Source of the DNA: Ahaetulla prasina
Lineage: Eukaryota > Chordata > Lepidosauria > Squamata > Colubridae
Direction: 5' to 3'
DNA: 64,000 nucleotides
Assembly (NCBI RefSeq): GCF_028640845.1
Contig: NC_080541.1
Location: forward strand, 35,679,935 to 35,743,934
A program made the translations under genes and the position numbers. Numbering within the stretch: the stretch's first letter is position 1; each line of letters opens with the position of its first letter. The notes under the pieces were generated by a model. That model had not been told where the DNA came from and did no database searches. It worked only from the letters and a program-made list of their open reading frames with translations. Positions 48,115 to 54,935 of this stretch are shown here, in pieces.

Positions 48115-50376
48115 CAACCCTCTAATTTAGGGTCATTTTTTAAATGTATTGATAATTTTGTTGAACAGAAATGTTAGGAATATGTCTTGTGGTTCAGACA
48201 CAATATAGCTCTGTACTGTATGTATGTATTTTGTAAGCCAAGAAGAACAGTAAGTGAATGCTATAATAAAATAGTATTTTAGATAAATCAGGAATCACAG
48301 ACAACATATGCTCAGAGGCTAGATTGGTTCTTGAGTGTGCCTGATCTAAGCACTCTCAATGCTGTTTGATACAATGTTCTCTGAGAAAATAGGAAACCTC
48401 AACTATATAGAAGATGCGTGAATATGATTGATGTTTATGTGCATGATTCTTAGAGATATATTTGCTGTGATTAAGAGTTCTTAGGAAGCCATTTTATTTA
48501 TTACATTTATATGCTATCCATCTCGCTATCCAAAGCAATCCTGGGCAGCTTGCCATGCAATAAAAATATTTATAAACATAAGAACTATTAAAATTAACAA
48601 GAACTAATTAACACACCTTAAAAAAACTATAGAACCTTGTTTTTATTAAACCCTTATTCTTTCTGGACACAACAGAACATTGAGTGCGATTATTAGAGTC
48701 TTTCATGTACACAACATGCAAGGATGGCATGTTGACATAGAAGAAGTGGTATTGTGAAAAATCAGAGGGAGCTTATATGATCCTTCCCTGCTCCCTTCCT
48801 CAACCTCAGGAAAGGCTTGATATTGCCTATGTTTTCAGTAGGAAGGAAAGATTGTGAATAGAAATAGCATTGTGGTTGTACAGCGTAGGATATTATTTAT
48901 GAATGTCTCTATTTAAAATTGATATTAAAAATTCTTGCTACTTGTCCATAAAGCAACATTCATTTTTTTTTTCCTAGGAGCAGAATTGTCAAACAAGAGA
49001 GGAGTCACTTGCAGATGATCTGTTTCGGTAAGAAACTTATTTTTAATAGTGGAGTCAGTGGCACTTTTCTTCTAAGCAGTTTAGTGAAATGACATATGAT
49101 TCCTGTTTTTCTGATGATCAGCGTTTATATACGGTAAGTAACTTTGGCTATGAAAATAAATATATGAAATGTGTAGCTGTTTCTTCAAACCAAAAGTTTT
49201 TGGCCATGTATGTTTTTAGAAGGAAACTCTTAATTATTATTTTTTTCTTACTGATTGTCCCTTAGTTTTTGGTACCATTTTGTTCTCCATTAAGTGAATT
49301 GGGACTTTAAACTTCTATAACTATTCAAATATCGGAAGAGAGGATGCACCTGGTAAAGATAATTTCCTGTGTGTCAATTGTCTGGCTAGCTAAGTGGAAT
49401 TCCACACTATTCCAGAGTATTAAAGCAGTCACCATAAATAATTTTTTGTTCTGTTTGGAATTTTACATGTTCCTAGACAATGGATAGAGACCTGTACTTT
49501 GGAAAGATAATACTGAATTATGTTCAGTTTTATGTTGAAGTTATGAAGGATATAATATATGAAACTTGGAACTTCATATGTTAGATTCAGCATAAAGGAA
49601 GAGTGTGGTTTAAAGTTATGTGTTTACATTATCATCAGAATAGTTCAATAGTTCACCTGTACGAGAAGGAATATAAGAACCTGGCGATGGGGTGAAAAGA
49701 GGGATCAACCTAGAGTCCTTACATAGCCACAAGTGAATTAAGTCCAACTCTCCTTGAGTGCTGTTGATCCTTATCTAACCCTAAAGCAGTTAGAGCAGGT
49801 TACTCTCAACCATTTGTTGAAAAGATTCTTGTGCATAGGCTATAGCAGTTAATCAGCTTAATTGAACTTTCATGTGTGGACTTGGTATTTTTGTTCTTTT
49901 GTGCCAGAGAGCACCCAATGTGACCAGCCTGCATGGTTTCATCATGTTTGTCACACAAATATTTCAGGAGAAATATTGATAAACTTCCAATGCTTGTTTA
50001 CTGCCATTGTATTCAAGCTTCTGTTTAACAATCTCGGGCTTCCTGCTTTGACCTGGTGACAACTTTGTAAGATTAGTTAGGCCATACATTTATGGTAGGA
50101 CTGAAGTCACCTAGGATTCTTTATGGCTTATATAGGAATTTTAATAAGTAACTTGTTCTACTGTAGTCAGATTTCCTAATTGCTACATTACTTTATCTCA
50201 TTTAATATTTTGCACGGTTTCTTGTTACTTTATTGCTTCATAATTGTCTGGTTTGTTCATCAATTTAAATTTCTATTTATTAAACACAAAATAAATGTTA
50301 AAGATTTCTTGAGTAATCTGTATTTACATACTTTTTCTTAATTTACAGGTATGATCCGCGAATAAAAAGAAGATAA
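21704..50376 (+). CDS. NBN: NBN, nibrin (whole gene, 16 coding exons)
   Basis: Nuclear subunit of the MRE11-RAD50-NBN complex, which senses DNA double-strand breaks and recruits ATM. Coding exons: 21704-21740, 24389-24522, 26404-26552, 28022-28181, 30550-30653, 34908-35025, 37616-37806, 38788-38885, 40091-40241, 41338-41592, 41925-42384, 44095-44163, 45456-45608, 47905-48018, 48978-49027, 50349-50376; total 2271 bp, 756 aa plus stop (human 754). Domains: FHA about 24-107 with Arg28, Ser42 and His45 at the human phosphopeptide-binding positions; tandem BRCT about 108-325; an SQ cluster at 338-349; a basic KKRKK at 552-556; the MRE11-binding NFKKFKK ending at 693; the ATM-binding EESLADDLF at 739-747. 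Exons 2-6, 8, 12, 14 and 15 have human lengths; the fast-evolving middle exons differ. All junctions are GT/AG and in frame. Confidence 0.97.
22171..22305. mobile_element. near-perfect 135-bp hairpin hAT element (family A)
   Basis: Two 66-base arms differ at one position and are separated by ttt. The element runs from caggggtctccaacc to ggttggagacccctg. Flanks gtctagac (22163-22170) and gtctaaac (22306-22313) are an 8-bp target duplication with one change. It is inserted in the CR1 copy and would form a strong hairpin in NBN pre-mRNA. Confidence 0.93.
22326..22395. mobile_element. family A hAT half-element
   Basis: gaattctgggacttgaag followed by ccacaagtcttaaagctgcc is one arm of the family A palindrome, ending gaagacctctg. 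Only half is present. Confidence 0.65.
22490..22625. mobile_element. palindromic family A hAT element, diverged
   Basis: ggatggacttcaactccc and its complement gggagttgaagtccatcc enclose tgccagctttgctttgcctt. Outer ends are eroded, so no target duplication could be assigned. Confidence 0.65.
22630..23258. other. NBN intron 1, nothing recognised
   Basis: Ordinary intron sequence without exon-like or repeat signals that I recognise. Confidence 0.4.
23259..23373. mobile_element. family B hAT fragment
   Basis: caggagtgttaaacttgc at the left and gggagtttgaca at the right, with cacaccctggccatgtcc inside, resemble the copy at 25638-25781. Ends are degraded. Confidence 0.5.
23690..23960 (-). mobile_element. 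5S-rRNA-derived SINE, antisense
   Basis: ctggtcttccatccaagtac and tttttgagatcagtcaagtt are the reverse complement of the internal promoter part of 5S rRNA, here attached to a SINE body at the left (gtcaagcttgactcctggta). Same class as 32655-32890. It is decayed and lies in NBN intron 1. Confidence 0.7.
23961..24388. other. NBN intron 1, 3' part
   Basis: AT-rich intron leading to the acceptor aatttcag of exon 2. No other feature seen. Confidence 0.4.
24389..24522 (+). CDS. NBN: NBN exon 2 (FHA domain)
   Basis: 134 bp completing Gly13 and reading [20 protein letters not shown], then [19 protein letters not shown] (Arg28) and SISRSH (Ser42, His45) are the FHA phosphothreonine-binding residues at human positions. 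Donor GTAAGT. Confidence 0.97.
24984..25347. mobile_element. mariner-type miniature element (family M)
   Basis: In NBN intron 2. Starts caggttgtcctcaacaac and ends aattgtggattaccag before TA; the middle has atgtgatcaaaattcagatg and caaagtcaatggggagg, shared with 46533-46980. Confidence 0.7.
25638..25781. mobile_element. hAT miniature element (family B) with target duplication
   Basis: Ends caagggtgtcaaactc and gaatttgacaccctg are inverted repeats. Flanks gtgtaaac (25630-25637) and gtgtaaat (25782-25789) match at seven of eight positions, a hAT-type duplication. Confidence 0.82.
26055..26250 (-). mobile_element. tRNA-derived SINE, third family, antisense
   Basis: gtatccaattgaagactgcc, tcctagggctgacaaaaagt and tttaaccactacagcaaact form a SINE whose tRNA-like head is at the right end on the minus strand. 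It differs from the families at 8499 and 9536. In NBN intron 2. Confidence 0.6.
26404..26552 (+). CDS. NBN: NBN exon 3 (FHA domain)
   Basis: 149 bp reading [20 protein letters not shown] and [27 protein letters not shown] is the conserved FHA loop. It ends at coding position 320, as in human, with AG of Arg107. Confidence 0.97.
26930..27930 (+). mobile_element. L2-type LINE remnant (reverse transcriptase)
   Basis: In NBN intron 3. One frame reads [20 protein letters not shown], the reverse-transcriptase motif usually DLSAAFDTVDHxIL, and later frames hold scattered L2-like pieces ([16 protein letters not shown]). Many stops and shifts; old and inactive. Confidence 0.6.
28022..28181 (+). CDS. 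NBN: NBN exon 4 (first BRCT)
   Basis: 160 bp, the human length. Reads [20 protein letters not shown], then [23 protein letters not shown] and CTHLV are BRCT core motifs. It ends in phase 0 before GTGAGT. Confidence 0.97.
28182..28902. other. NBN intron 4, first part
   Basis: AT-rich intron with a short gaat repeat at about 28600-28619. No coding signal. Confidence 0.4.
28903..29820. mobile_element. mariner-type miniature element interrupted by an L2 LINE
   Basis: Left part 28903-28986 (ggtagtccttgtttaagcaa) and right part 29708-29820 (ttagcaacactttgtttaat, ending aacaaagactacttat) are two pieces of one family M copy. The L2 insertion at 28987-29707 splits them. Confidence 0.6.
28987..29707 (-). 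mobile_element. L2-type LINE, 3' part
   Basis: Minus-strand frames read [40 protein letters not shown] and later [18 protein letters not shown], the C-terminal end of L2-clade reverse transcriptase. One frameshift separates the two frames near 29330. The 3' tail at the left (acaaataaataaataaat on minus) follows ccgccctgagtccctaggga. Approximate duplication gaactat is present at both ends. Confidence 0.82.
29989..30154 (+). repeat. direct duplication, 103-bp spacing
   Basis: A segment of about 63 bp starting gagtgggggagactgaga at 29989 recurs at 30092 as gagtggggaagattgaga with about ten changes. The following gtcaataaagttta suggests a retroelement 3' region, but I could not place it in a family. 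Confidence 0.6.
30176..30438 (+). mobile_element. tRNA-derived SINE with L2-like tail
   Basis: tRNA-like head (gcctctggtggctcaacaga), body aaaatgaggacccagattgt, and tail gtaagccgccctgagtcttc followed by ggagaagggcaggatataaat. The tail resembles the 3' end of the L2 LINE at 28987-29707, which suggests L2-driven copying. Confidence 0.75.
30550..30653 (+). CDS. NBN: NBN exon 5
   Basis: 104 bp (human length), [20 protein letters not shown], then [18 protein letters not shown] is the end of the first BRCT domain. Confidence 0.97.
30654..31261. other. NBN intron 5, AT-rich
   Basis: No exon or recognised repeat. Confidence 0.4.
31262..31468 (+). other. orphan open frame in NBN intron 5
   Basis: An open frame ending LDCP before TAA at 31466. 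From about 31302 it looks like real protein ([20 protein letters not shown] and [15 protein letters not shown]) with normal composition for a folded domain. The preceding gttttgccaaag could be a splice acceptor, and an A-run lies near 31637. It is not part of known nibrin. It may be a fragment of a processed gene copy or of a transposon. I do not recognise the family. Confidence 0.35.
31931..32000 (+). mobile_element. LINE 3' tail (Rex1/L3-like) seeding a microsatellite
   Basis: gagagcatatgcatcaagac then cacacttggccaataaaaaa is a LINE 3' UTR end. It runs directly into the pentamer repeat at 32001. Family assignment is from memory of reptile repeats. Confidence 0.55.
32001..32077 (+). repeat. 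(TTCTA)n microsatellite
   Basis: About 15 uninterrupted copies of the pentamer ttcta directly after a LINE tail. Being pure, it is expected to vary in length between individuals. Confidence 0.95.
32078..32654. other. NBN intron 5, nothing recognised
   Basis: Intron sequence without exon or element signals. Confidence 0.4.
32655..32890 (+). mobile_element. 5S-rRNA-derived SINE
   Basis: ggctgatcttgtctggactt then aaagctaaataggattaacc and ccctggtttgactggtgtgg track the 5S rRNA segment GATCTCGTCTGATCTC...GAAGCTAAGCAGGGT...CCTGGTTAGTACTTGG. A SINE body with tgcaatggcaaaacatta follows. In NBN intron 5, sense. Confidence 0.75.
32891..33640. other. NBN intron 5, AT-rich
   Basis: No recognised element or exon. 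Confidence 0.4.
33641..34725 (+). mobile_element. CR1 LINE, 5'-truncated, with open reverse-transcriptase frame
   Basis: An open frame runs through the element to its natural stop at 34641. It carries [20 protein letters not shown], the catalytic [29 protein letters not shown] and [13 protein letters not shown], the C-terminal half of CR1 ORF2. The endonuclease and the first reverse-transcriptase motifs are missing, so it cannot be active. The 3' UTR (ggaccttggaggcc-type, here aggcctccaaggtcccttcc) ends in (TTATG)4 at 34706-34725. In NBN intron 5. Confidence 0.9.
34908..35025 (+). CDS. NBN: NBN exon 6
   Basis: 118 bp (human length), completes Arg and reads [20 protein letters not shown] then [24 protein letters not shown] and the KxFxFL strand open the second BRCT domain. 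Confidence 0.97.
35293..35911 (-). mobile_element. solo LTR of a retrotransposon, with SINE tail inside
   Basis: Begins tgttgtgacccaggccc and ends ggaccacaaca; 5-bp duplications gtgtc at 35288-35292 and 35912-35916. On the minus strand gaataaagtttgtttg supplies a poly(A) signal near its 3' end, so the LTR reads right to left. A short open frame in its 5' part is rich in Ser, Glu and Pro. No internal genes are present, so recombination between two LTRs is the likely origin. Family not identified; the 5-bp duplication fits Gypsy-like elements. Confidence 0.85.
35552..35617 (+). mobile_element. SINE tail nested in the LTR
   Basis: gtaagccgccctgagtcttc and ggagaagggcggggtataaa followed by an A-run is the tail of the SINE family at 30176. 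It interrupts the LTR. Confidence 0.75.
36033..36940. other. NBN intron 6, nothing recognised
   Basis: Intron sequence with a plus-strand open frame of 122 codons at 36588-36956. It shows no known domain and ATG codons are frequent; I take it as chance. Confidence 0.4.
36941..37480. mobile_element. mariner-type miniature element hit by a hAT element
   Basis: Family M copy (caccaaaatt-type start near 36984, then gcttgtcagaaggttgcaag and gacaagcatccaaattttga) interrupted at 37326-37448 by a family A hAT element. The right remainder is tagatgaatggtcgtaaatt. Confidence 0.65.
37326..37448. mobile_element. palindromic family A hAT element with target duplication
   Basis: caagggtctccaacctta and its complement taaggttggaaacccctg are the ends. 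Flanks cactagag (37318-37325) and cactagat (37449-37456) match at seven of eight bases. Confidence 0.85.
37533..37572 (+). repeat. (TATG)n microsatellite
   Basis: About ten copies of tatg, ending 43 bases upstream of NBN exon 7. Confidence 0.9.
37616..37806 (+). CDS. NBN: NBN exon 7 (second BRCT)
   Basis: 191 bp, one codon shorter than human. Starts [20 protein letters not shown] and ends [12 protein letters not shown] plus AG. LGGGEA and W are BRCT core residues. Donor is the weak GTGTGG. Confidence 0.96.
38281..38498 (+). mobile_element. tRNA-derived SINE (Sauria-like), sense
   Basis: gagccgtggtggtgcagtga head, aagacccagattgttgggag body, and tail gcggtatataagtttaagtgc. In NBN intron 7. 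It is diverged, with no clear target duplication. Confidence 0.8.
38788..38885 (+). CDS. NBN: NBN exon 8
   Basis: 98 bp (human length), [20 protein letters not shown] then [12 protein letters not shown] plus one base. [10 protein letters not shown] ends the second BRCT. Confidence 0.97.
38886..39710. other. NBN intron 8, first part
   Basis: AT-rich, nothing recognised. Confidence 0.4.
39711..39840. mobile_element. hAT fragment with gtgggc(g/a)tggc repeats
   Basis: ccactggtgggattcaca resembles the family C end; ggttctgtgggcgtggct and four further gtgggcatg-type units follow, as in the family D element at 43184. The right end is missing. Confidence 0.55.
40091..40241 (+). CDS. NBN: NBN exon 9 (SQ cluster)
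   Basis: 151 bp against 130 in human. Residues 338-349 read [12 protein letters not shown], three SQ pairs, the motif of ATM/ATR phosphorylation, in the region that holds human Ser343. The exon ends within Leu before GTAAAT; the TAA seen by reading through belongs to the donor. Confidence 0.95.
40380..40523 (+). repeat. three-block pentanucleotide microsatellite
   Basis: Consecutive blocks of (TAGAC)n, about 40380-40409, (TGGAA)n, 40411-40440, and (TAGAA)n, 40441-40523. It joins an antisense CR1 3' tail at its right end. Confidence 0.93.
40523..40668 (-). mobile_element. CR1 LINE 3' tail, antisense
   Basis: agttggaagggaccttggaa and ctagtccagccccctcctct are the reverse complement of the CR1 3' UTR seen at 34650-34700; ttccagtgttggagcactgt continues into the ORF2 end. 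In NBN intron 9. Confidence 0.85.
41338..41592 (+). CDS. NBN: NBN exon 10
   Basis: 255 bp, fast-evolving linker; [20 protein letters not shown] near the start and [13 protein letters not shown] at the end, where human has NSIRNYFQPSTKKR. It contains further SQ pairs. Confidence 0.95.
41925..42384 (+). CDS. NBN: NBN exon 11
   Basis: 460 bp encoding the disordered central region. It opens [20 protein letters not shown] and carries the basic KKRKK (42181-42195), a probable nuclear localisation signal, and acidic stretches. The acceptor AG at 41923-41924 was chosen because the next AG puts a stop in frame. Donor GTAAGA. Confidence 0.95.
42385..43183. other. NBN intron 11, first part
   Basis: AT-rich, nothing recognised. 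Confidence 0.4.
43184..43385. mobile_element. hAT miniature element (family D) with target duplication
   Basis: Ends caggggtgaaattca and tggatttcacccctg. Flanks gaggaggg (43176-43183) and gaagaggg (43386-43393) match at seven of eight. Interior has ggttctgtgggtgcggct. Confidence 0.82.
43672..44068. mobile_element. mariner-type miniature element (family M), complete, next to NBN exon 12
   Basis: Best-preserved copy: starts cagggagtccttgacttaca after TA and ends taagtcaagggctgcctg before TA. Inverted ends of about 20 bases with a few changes. Its right end is 26 bases from NBN exon 12, so the exon's branch point probably lies at its edge or inside. Confidence 0.85.
44095..44163 (+). CDS. NBN: NBN exon 12
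   Basis: 69 bp (human length), [20 protein letters not shown] then PEP, acidic linker in phase 0. Donor GTAAGA. Confidence 0.94.
44420..44458. repeat. perfect 18-bp inverted repeat, 3-bp loop
   Basis: atatatttctagaacaaa and its exact complement are separated by gtt. It lies in NBN intron 12. Confidence 0.9.
44494..44690 (+). mobile_element. GC-rich hAT-like repeat
   Basis: gccatgatggcggcgggcca, cacagagccctctctgtggg and gtgcatgcgtgtgcc form a copy of the repeat seen antisense at 11465-11632. Ends not resolved. Confidence 0.45.
44691..45455. other. NBN intron 12, second part
   Basis: AT-rich, nothing recognised. Confidence 0.4.
45456..45608 (+). CDS. NBN: NBN exon 13 (MRE11-binding)
   Basis: 51 codons, ending in NFKKFKK (residues 687-693), the conserved MRE11-binding segment; [15 protein letters not shown] precedes it. 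Acceptor taataag is weak but is the only one in frame. Confidence 0.96.
45609..46532. other. NBN intron 13, first part
   Basis: AT-rich, nothing recognised. Confidence 0.4.
46533..46980. mobile_element. mariner-type miniature element with SINE tail inside
   Basis: Family M copy (ggtagtcttcgacttaaaac at the left, aatcaaggactaccta at the right). At 46560-46618 it is broken by tccttcgggagaagagcggg and a (AATA)n tail, the 3' end of the L2-tailed SINE. Confidence 0.7.
47175..47544. mobile_element. DNA transposon fragment (Tigger/mariner-like)
   Basis: Starts tactgtatttttcagagt and ends aaaaaatacggtga; inner cagagtataagacgc is a phrase of a DNA-transposon repeat widespread in reptiles. Class is from memory. 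Confidence 0.5.
47905..48018 (+). CDS. NBN: NBN exon 14
   Basis: 38 codons (human length), [20 protein letters not shown] then [18 protein letters not shown]. This is the second part of the MRE11-binding region, highly conserved. Confidence 0.97.
48080..48108 (+). repeat. (AC)n microsatellite
   Basis: About 14 AC units, 62 bases after NBN exon 14. Confidence 0.9.
48109..48977. other. NBN intron 14
   Basis: AT-rich, nothing recognised. Confidence 0.4.
48978..49027 (+). CDS. NBN: NBN exon 15 (ATM-binding)
   Basis: 50 bp (human length), [16 protein letters not shown] plus CG of Arg. EE..LADDLF is the conserved ATM-recruiting motif. Confidence 0.97.
49028..50348. other. NBN intron 15
   Basis: No exon or recognised repeat. 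Confidence 0.4.
50349..50376 (+). CDS. NBN: NBN exon 16
   Basis: Completes Arg748 and reads YDPRIKRR then TAA; human ends YNPYLKRRR. Confidence 0.95.
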
Positions 50377-52539
50377 TTGTACCTCTAAATGCTTGCTAGT
50401 AATAAACAGCAATATCAAAGAGTTACTTTATAATCAACCACATCTACTGAAAATGTGACTTTTTTAAAAGAATGTTTCTGTTTATAAGAAACAGAACTTG
50501 AGACAATTAGTGATGGAGCCAAAACTAGCCCATTTTCTTGTAGGCTTTGAAATATTAACCCAAAAGAAAATATTCAACATCTAGCCTGAGCCAGAGAGGA
50601 ATTTTAAGCTTCCTGCATTTGCATAATTTTCAAGCCTCTTCCAGCCTTGTTACTATTTACTGAAATCTACAGTTGTGCTGCATGTCAGGTACAAGGAATT
50701 GTGGGAAATGTAGTTTTCCCAGCCTAGAAAACCCATTGAATAGTACTGAGAGCCTTGCTTTCAGTATTTCCATTAAATACACAGTTGTAGAGTGTGGTGA
50801 AAACTAGTGGATGAGGGAGGGTTCACACAACTGTTCTTGGAGTAGCTAGAAAGTTTAGTGAGAGAGGCACCGGAAAAGACAGATGACTGAAAGTATTGCC
50901 ATGCACCTATAGGATCGTGGGAGCAAAATATTGTATTGTGTTGATATTAGAGATTTCATCTAAACAATCTTGGAACAAATCTTGAAAATACCAAACTTTT
51001 AGTAGCATTCCAACATAGGAAAGTTATGGTTTTGGTTTTTGCTGACCAGGAGTTAGCTCATCGTCAGATACTGAACTTAACAGATTTTATGCTTTTAGAA
51101 TTCCATTTCAAGCCACATTTTAAGAACTTTCTATGAAAGCCTTTGTTTTTATAAAAGAAATAGAGAAACCACATTTTTAAAAGGTAATTTTGAAGTTTGT
51201 GTTTAATTTATGCATTGCAACTATTTCTATTTATAAAAGATGGCCCTTTTAATAAGTCACACTTATTAAACACAAGTGTAAACAAGATGTTACAGACTAG
51301 TCCCTGTAATATTTAACTTCCTTAACTAGTTCTAAGAAAAAGATCCTGATCGGGGAATTAGAAGTAGGATGTGCTTCAAATTCCTTTTACAATGGATTTT
51401 CGGGGAGTTTCTGCCTGCTCAAATATAAAGATCAAATAAAAAGATCTTTTTTAGTATCTTATTTTAAATTTAGGAGTCTTCACTGTCAAGTTGAATCACT
51501 TCAATATAGATTTGCATTACACATTATGCTGGATAAATGAATATTTTGGTGGTTTAGCTGAGTTATTTTCAACTGAAGAATCCTACAGCAGCCATTTGTG
51601 TAAACTAAACTAACCAATAAATGTTTTCTGTGAGGAAATGTGCCTTTTTCCAAAAGTGTCCTGTTTATATTGTTTTCTAATCTGAAGAAAGAAAAGATAA
51701 TTTTCAGATGTTGATTACTTCGCCTTAACATACATCATCTTCTAAATAGTTAAAATGAGTAAATGTTAAAGCAAAGATTGAGAAAGTCTCCATTTCTTTT
51801 AGTGCAACAATTGTTTGATTTGCAGAAAATTTAGCAACATGGTAAGGGTAGAACCAAACATCGAATGATTATATGTTATTTTAAAACGGCACCAGCCTGA
51901 AGAAGTGTACTAATGCAAAATATTAATCAATTTCCCTTTGTGGATATGAAGACATTTCCTAAGCTGGTAGTAATAATTGAATTGATTTTCCAAGTATTTT
52001 TCTTTCATACCCCCAATTATTTGAGATAATCATTCTCATTTATCCATTACATTTTTCCAATCTGTGCAGTAAGTCAACATTATTTATTTAACATGTGTTG
52101 AGAATATAATTGTCTAAAGCTCATTTGTCTGTATAAATTGGTAAATTCTTAAAGTAATCTCTGTCTCCAGGAATCAATCTGTATTCCTCCAAGACATTGA
52201 GCTTGTTCCTTATCAGGGACTCTTTTTATTTAAACTTTTGGGAGCAAAAGGAAAGCTCAGCGTCCATTGTGGAGATATCATTTAAGTTCTTGACAGTTCT
52301 GACCAGGAAGAAGAGTATGTTTTCACATAACTCTAGTGAACCAGACCATCTAAAATTACTATCTGCTTCTTACTTTCTAAAACTATTAGAAACCTTGAAT
52401 ATCATTCTCATTCCAAAATATAGGCAGGACTTAGGCAAAATATGTGAGATTTAATGATGTTTCTTGTCTTTCCAGATACTTGTAGTACAGTATCAAAATT
52501 TAAAACTTCCTCATCAGAGGAATTGTATCTATTAATAAA
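50377..52539 (+). other. NBN: probable NBN 3' UTR and beyond
   Basis: AATAAA signals lie at 50401-50406 (25 bases after the stop, perhaps too close to be the main one), 51435-51440, 51616-51621 and 52534-52539. The UTR end cannot be decided from sequence alone. No other gene is seen. Confidence 0.45.
51435..51440 (+). terminator. candidate NBN poly(A) signal
   Basis: AATAAA in atcaaataaaaagatc, about 1.06 kb after the NBN stop; one of several candidates. Confidence 0.4.
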
Positions 52540-53944
52540 AGAGTGGAGTTATTCACAAGCAAATTGGACACTAGTGTTCAAATATGTCATTTTACATCAT
52601 GCTCTAAATTAGATTTTTAAAAAGAAAGTATGTTGAAAGAAATATATGGGTAACGTAACTGCTGCTAGAGGAAAGTAAGTGTTCTACTGTTCTCAGGTCT
52701 GTGCAGTTTAATGCTGTCATCTTCTCCTTCAGCTATACTTGACTCTCTAGACACACAGTTTTATTATTGTAATTTAAATTAATGTATCAGGTTTGCCTCT
52801 ATGGAATTAACAGCAATTAGAACAAAGAACATTACTTTGCAATTTCATATCTTTCCAAAAATACTCTGCAATTAATGGCTTTTTTTTAAAAAAAATCAAT
52901 TTAATTTTCATTTATGATAAATCACTGCATAAATTCTTTGCCCAGGTTTCAGTAAGTAAAAAACAAGTATAGTTTCAATATTTCTTCAAAATCTTTAAAT
53001 TCATATTAAATAATCAATAGTGGTATAGTGAACTTCAATTATGTAATTTTATAGGGAAATGGCTTAAAAATTGGAAACAGTTTAGTTCATACTCAGATTC
53101 AAGACTGAAAATGTCTATTGTAGAAGGTTAATGAAGTTCATGTGAGTTGGCTGTTTAAATTTCTTAGTCTTGCAAAACAATTGACTGTAATAATTAGATG
53201 TTCTCCCTCCCTTGTAGAGATTAATTGTTCTCCACTTGTATAAAAGAAGTGCTTAATAGCACCTCTAGACTTAAGCTCTAACTTCACTATGTGATTCTGT
53301 GTTCCAGGTGCCTTTAGAGTGGAAAAACAACCTAAGATATTAAATGCAGTAATTTCCTCCGTTGTCCAGAATAGTTGGATGGCTTTTCTCTCAAAGACCA
53401 GAATTTTAGATTTTTCAAAATTCAGAAGCAGGCAATTTTATCTGCAATACCAAAACTGTTATTGCTCTTTTTAGCACTGAGTTTATAATCAGTAAAAAGT
53501 AGTACAGGGATTTGGTTTAGATGCATAAAAACCTGGATTATGAAGAAAGTCCACCACTGAACTGAAGTGCAAATCCTGCACACTCCTTTTGGAAGAACAT
53601 CTATTGTGCCAGAGAAGAACTCTTGGATATTGCATCTTGTTCTTAAGGTGGTGATGGAATACAATTTCTGTATCAGAAAGAGGAGATGCCTATTAAAAGA
53701 TATGGTTTCTAATTTTTCCCCAAAGGGCATTCCTGGAAATAGAGTCAAAGACATGTCTATGGAGATTCTCAGTCATCCAGGTCATGGTTGTGCCAAAGAC
53801 CTGAAGAAGCTTCTTGGATGAGAAGCGCAACATCTTCAAGGAGAGTCAAAGGCACACTTAAATTCTAGCAAGGCCGTGAAATGGGAGGAGTATATTTTTG
53901 TGCAAGATAGTGGAGCACCAAAATGTAATCCAGGTTTAAGGAGG
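52540..53944. other. intergenic DNA between NBN and OSGIN2
   Basis: AT-rich. Around 53755-53860, ctcagtcatccaggtcatgg and gaagcttcttggatgagaag resemble an old retroelement fragment seen in many vertebrates; the family is uncertain. A minus-strand open frame at 53422-53754 has no domain I recognise. Confidence 0.35.
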
Positions 53945-53952
53945 GTTTAGAG

Positions 53953-54927
53953 CAGGGGTATCCAAAGTTTTTTTGGTGAGGGCCAAATACAGAAAAATAA
54001 GCAAAGGCACGGGCCACACCATTGAACGGGGGGGGGGGGAGGAGGGCTAATTTTTTTTCGTACCAGTTCTGTGGGCGTGGCTTAATTTGGGGTGTGGCTG
54101 AGGAACTCTGGGAATTGAAGTCCACAAGTCTTAAAGAGACCAAGTTTGGACACCCCTGATCTTGGCTTTTGTTTTGTATTTGGTATGAACTTGAAACTCC
54201 CTTCATTATTCCCTGCCCAAGGGGTGGAGGCGCGAGGAGCCTCGCCAGGCGGCCTGAGGAAGGCGAGGGTAGAACTGCTGGGGTCGGGCACGGCCAGCAG
54301 CCTCTTTCCCGCTCGCCGCATCCTCCTCCGCCCCCTCCCTTCATTATTCCCTGCCCAAGGGGTGGAGGCGCGAGGAGCCTCGCCAGGCGGCCCGAGGAAG
54401 GCGAGGGTAGAACTGCTGGGGTCAGGCACGGCCAGCAGCCTCTTTCTCGCTCGCCGCCGCCTCCTCCGCCCCCTCCCTTCGTTATTTCCTGCCCAAGGGG
54501 TGGAGGCGCGAGGAGCCTCGCCAGGCGGCCCGAGGAAGGCGAGGGTAGAACTGCTGGGGTCGGGCACGGCCAGCAGCCTCTTTCTCGCTCGCCGCCACCT
54601 CCTCCGCCCCCTCCCTTCGTTATTCCCTGCCCAAGGGGTGGAGGCGCGAGGAGCCTCGCCAGGCGGCCCGAGGAAGGCGAGGGTAGAACTGCTGGGGTCG
54701 GGCACGGCCAGCAGCCTCTTTCCCGCTCGCCGCCTCCTCCGCCCCCTCCCTTCATTATTCCCCGCCCATGGGGAGGAGCCGCGAGCCTCGCAGCGAACCA
54801 CCGGGCAAGCACCGGGAGGCGGCCGAAAAGGGCCATATTCAGTTATACTTTCAAAATTTGCTGCGGGCCAATAAAAACTGACCCGCGGGCCGCAGTTGGC
54901 CCGCGGGCTGTAGTTTGGACACCCCTG
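53953..54927. mobile_element. composite non-autonomous hAT element with internal minisatellite
   Basis: 975 bp. Ends caggggtatccaaa and tttggacacccctg; perfect 8-bp duplications gtttagag at 53945-53952 and 54928-54935. Inside, in order: gtaccagttctgtgggcgtg (family D-like, about 54060), a family A arm (54096-54158), then the 138-bp minisatellite and gcgggccgcagttggcccgc near the right end. No transposase is present. It lies between the 3' ends of NBN and OSGIN2. Confidence 0.93.
54202..54800 (+). repeat. GC-rich minisatellite, 138-bp unit
   Basis: Units begin ttc(a/g)ttatt(c/t)cctgccc at 54202, 54340, 54478, 54616 and 54751: three steps of exactly 138 bp, one of 135, then a partial fifth copy. 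Units differ at only a few positions. The unit is CpG-rich and 138 is 46 codons, which keeps long frames open on both strands; those frames are not genes. Confidence 0.95.
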
Positions 54928-54935
54928 GTTTAGAG

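Noticed and set aside
53422..53754. 110-codon minus-strand open frame between NBN and OSGIN2
   Set aside because: No recognisable domain or splice sites; could be part of an old retroelement but not supportable as a gene.
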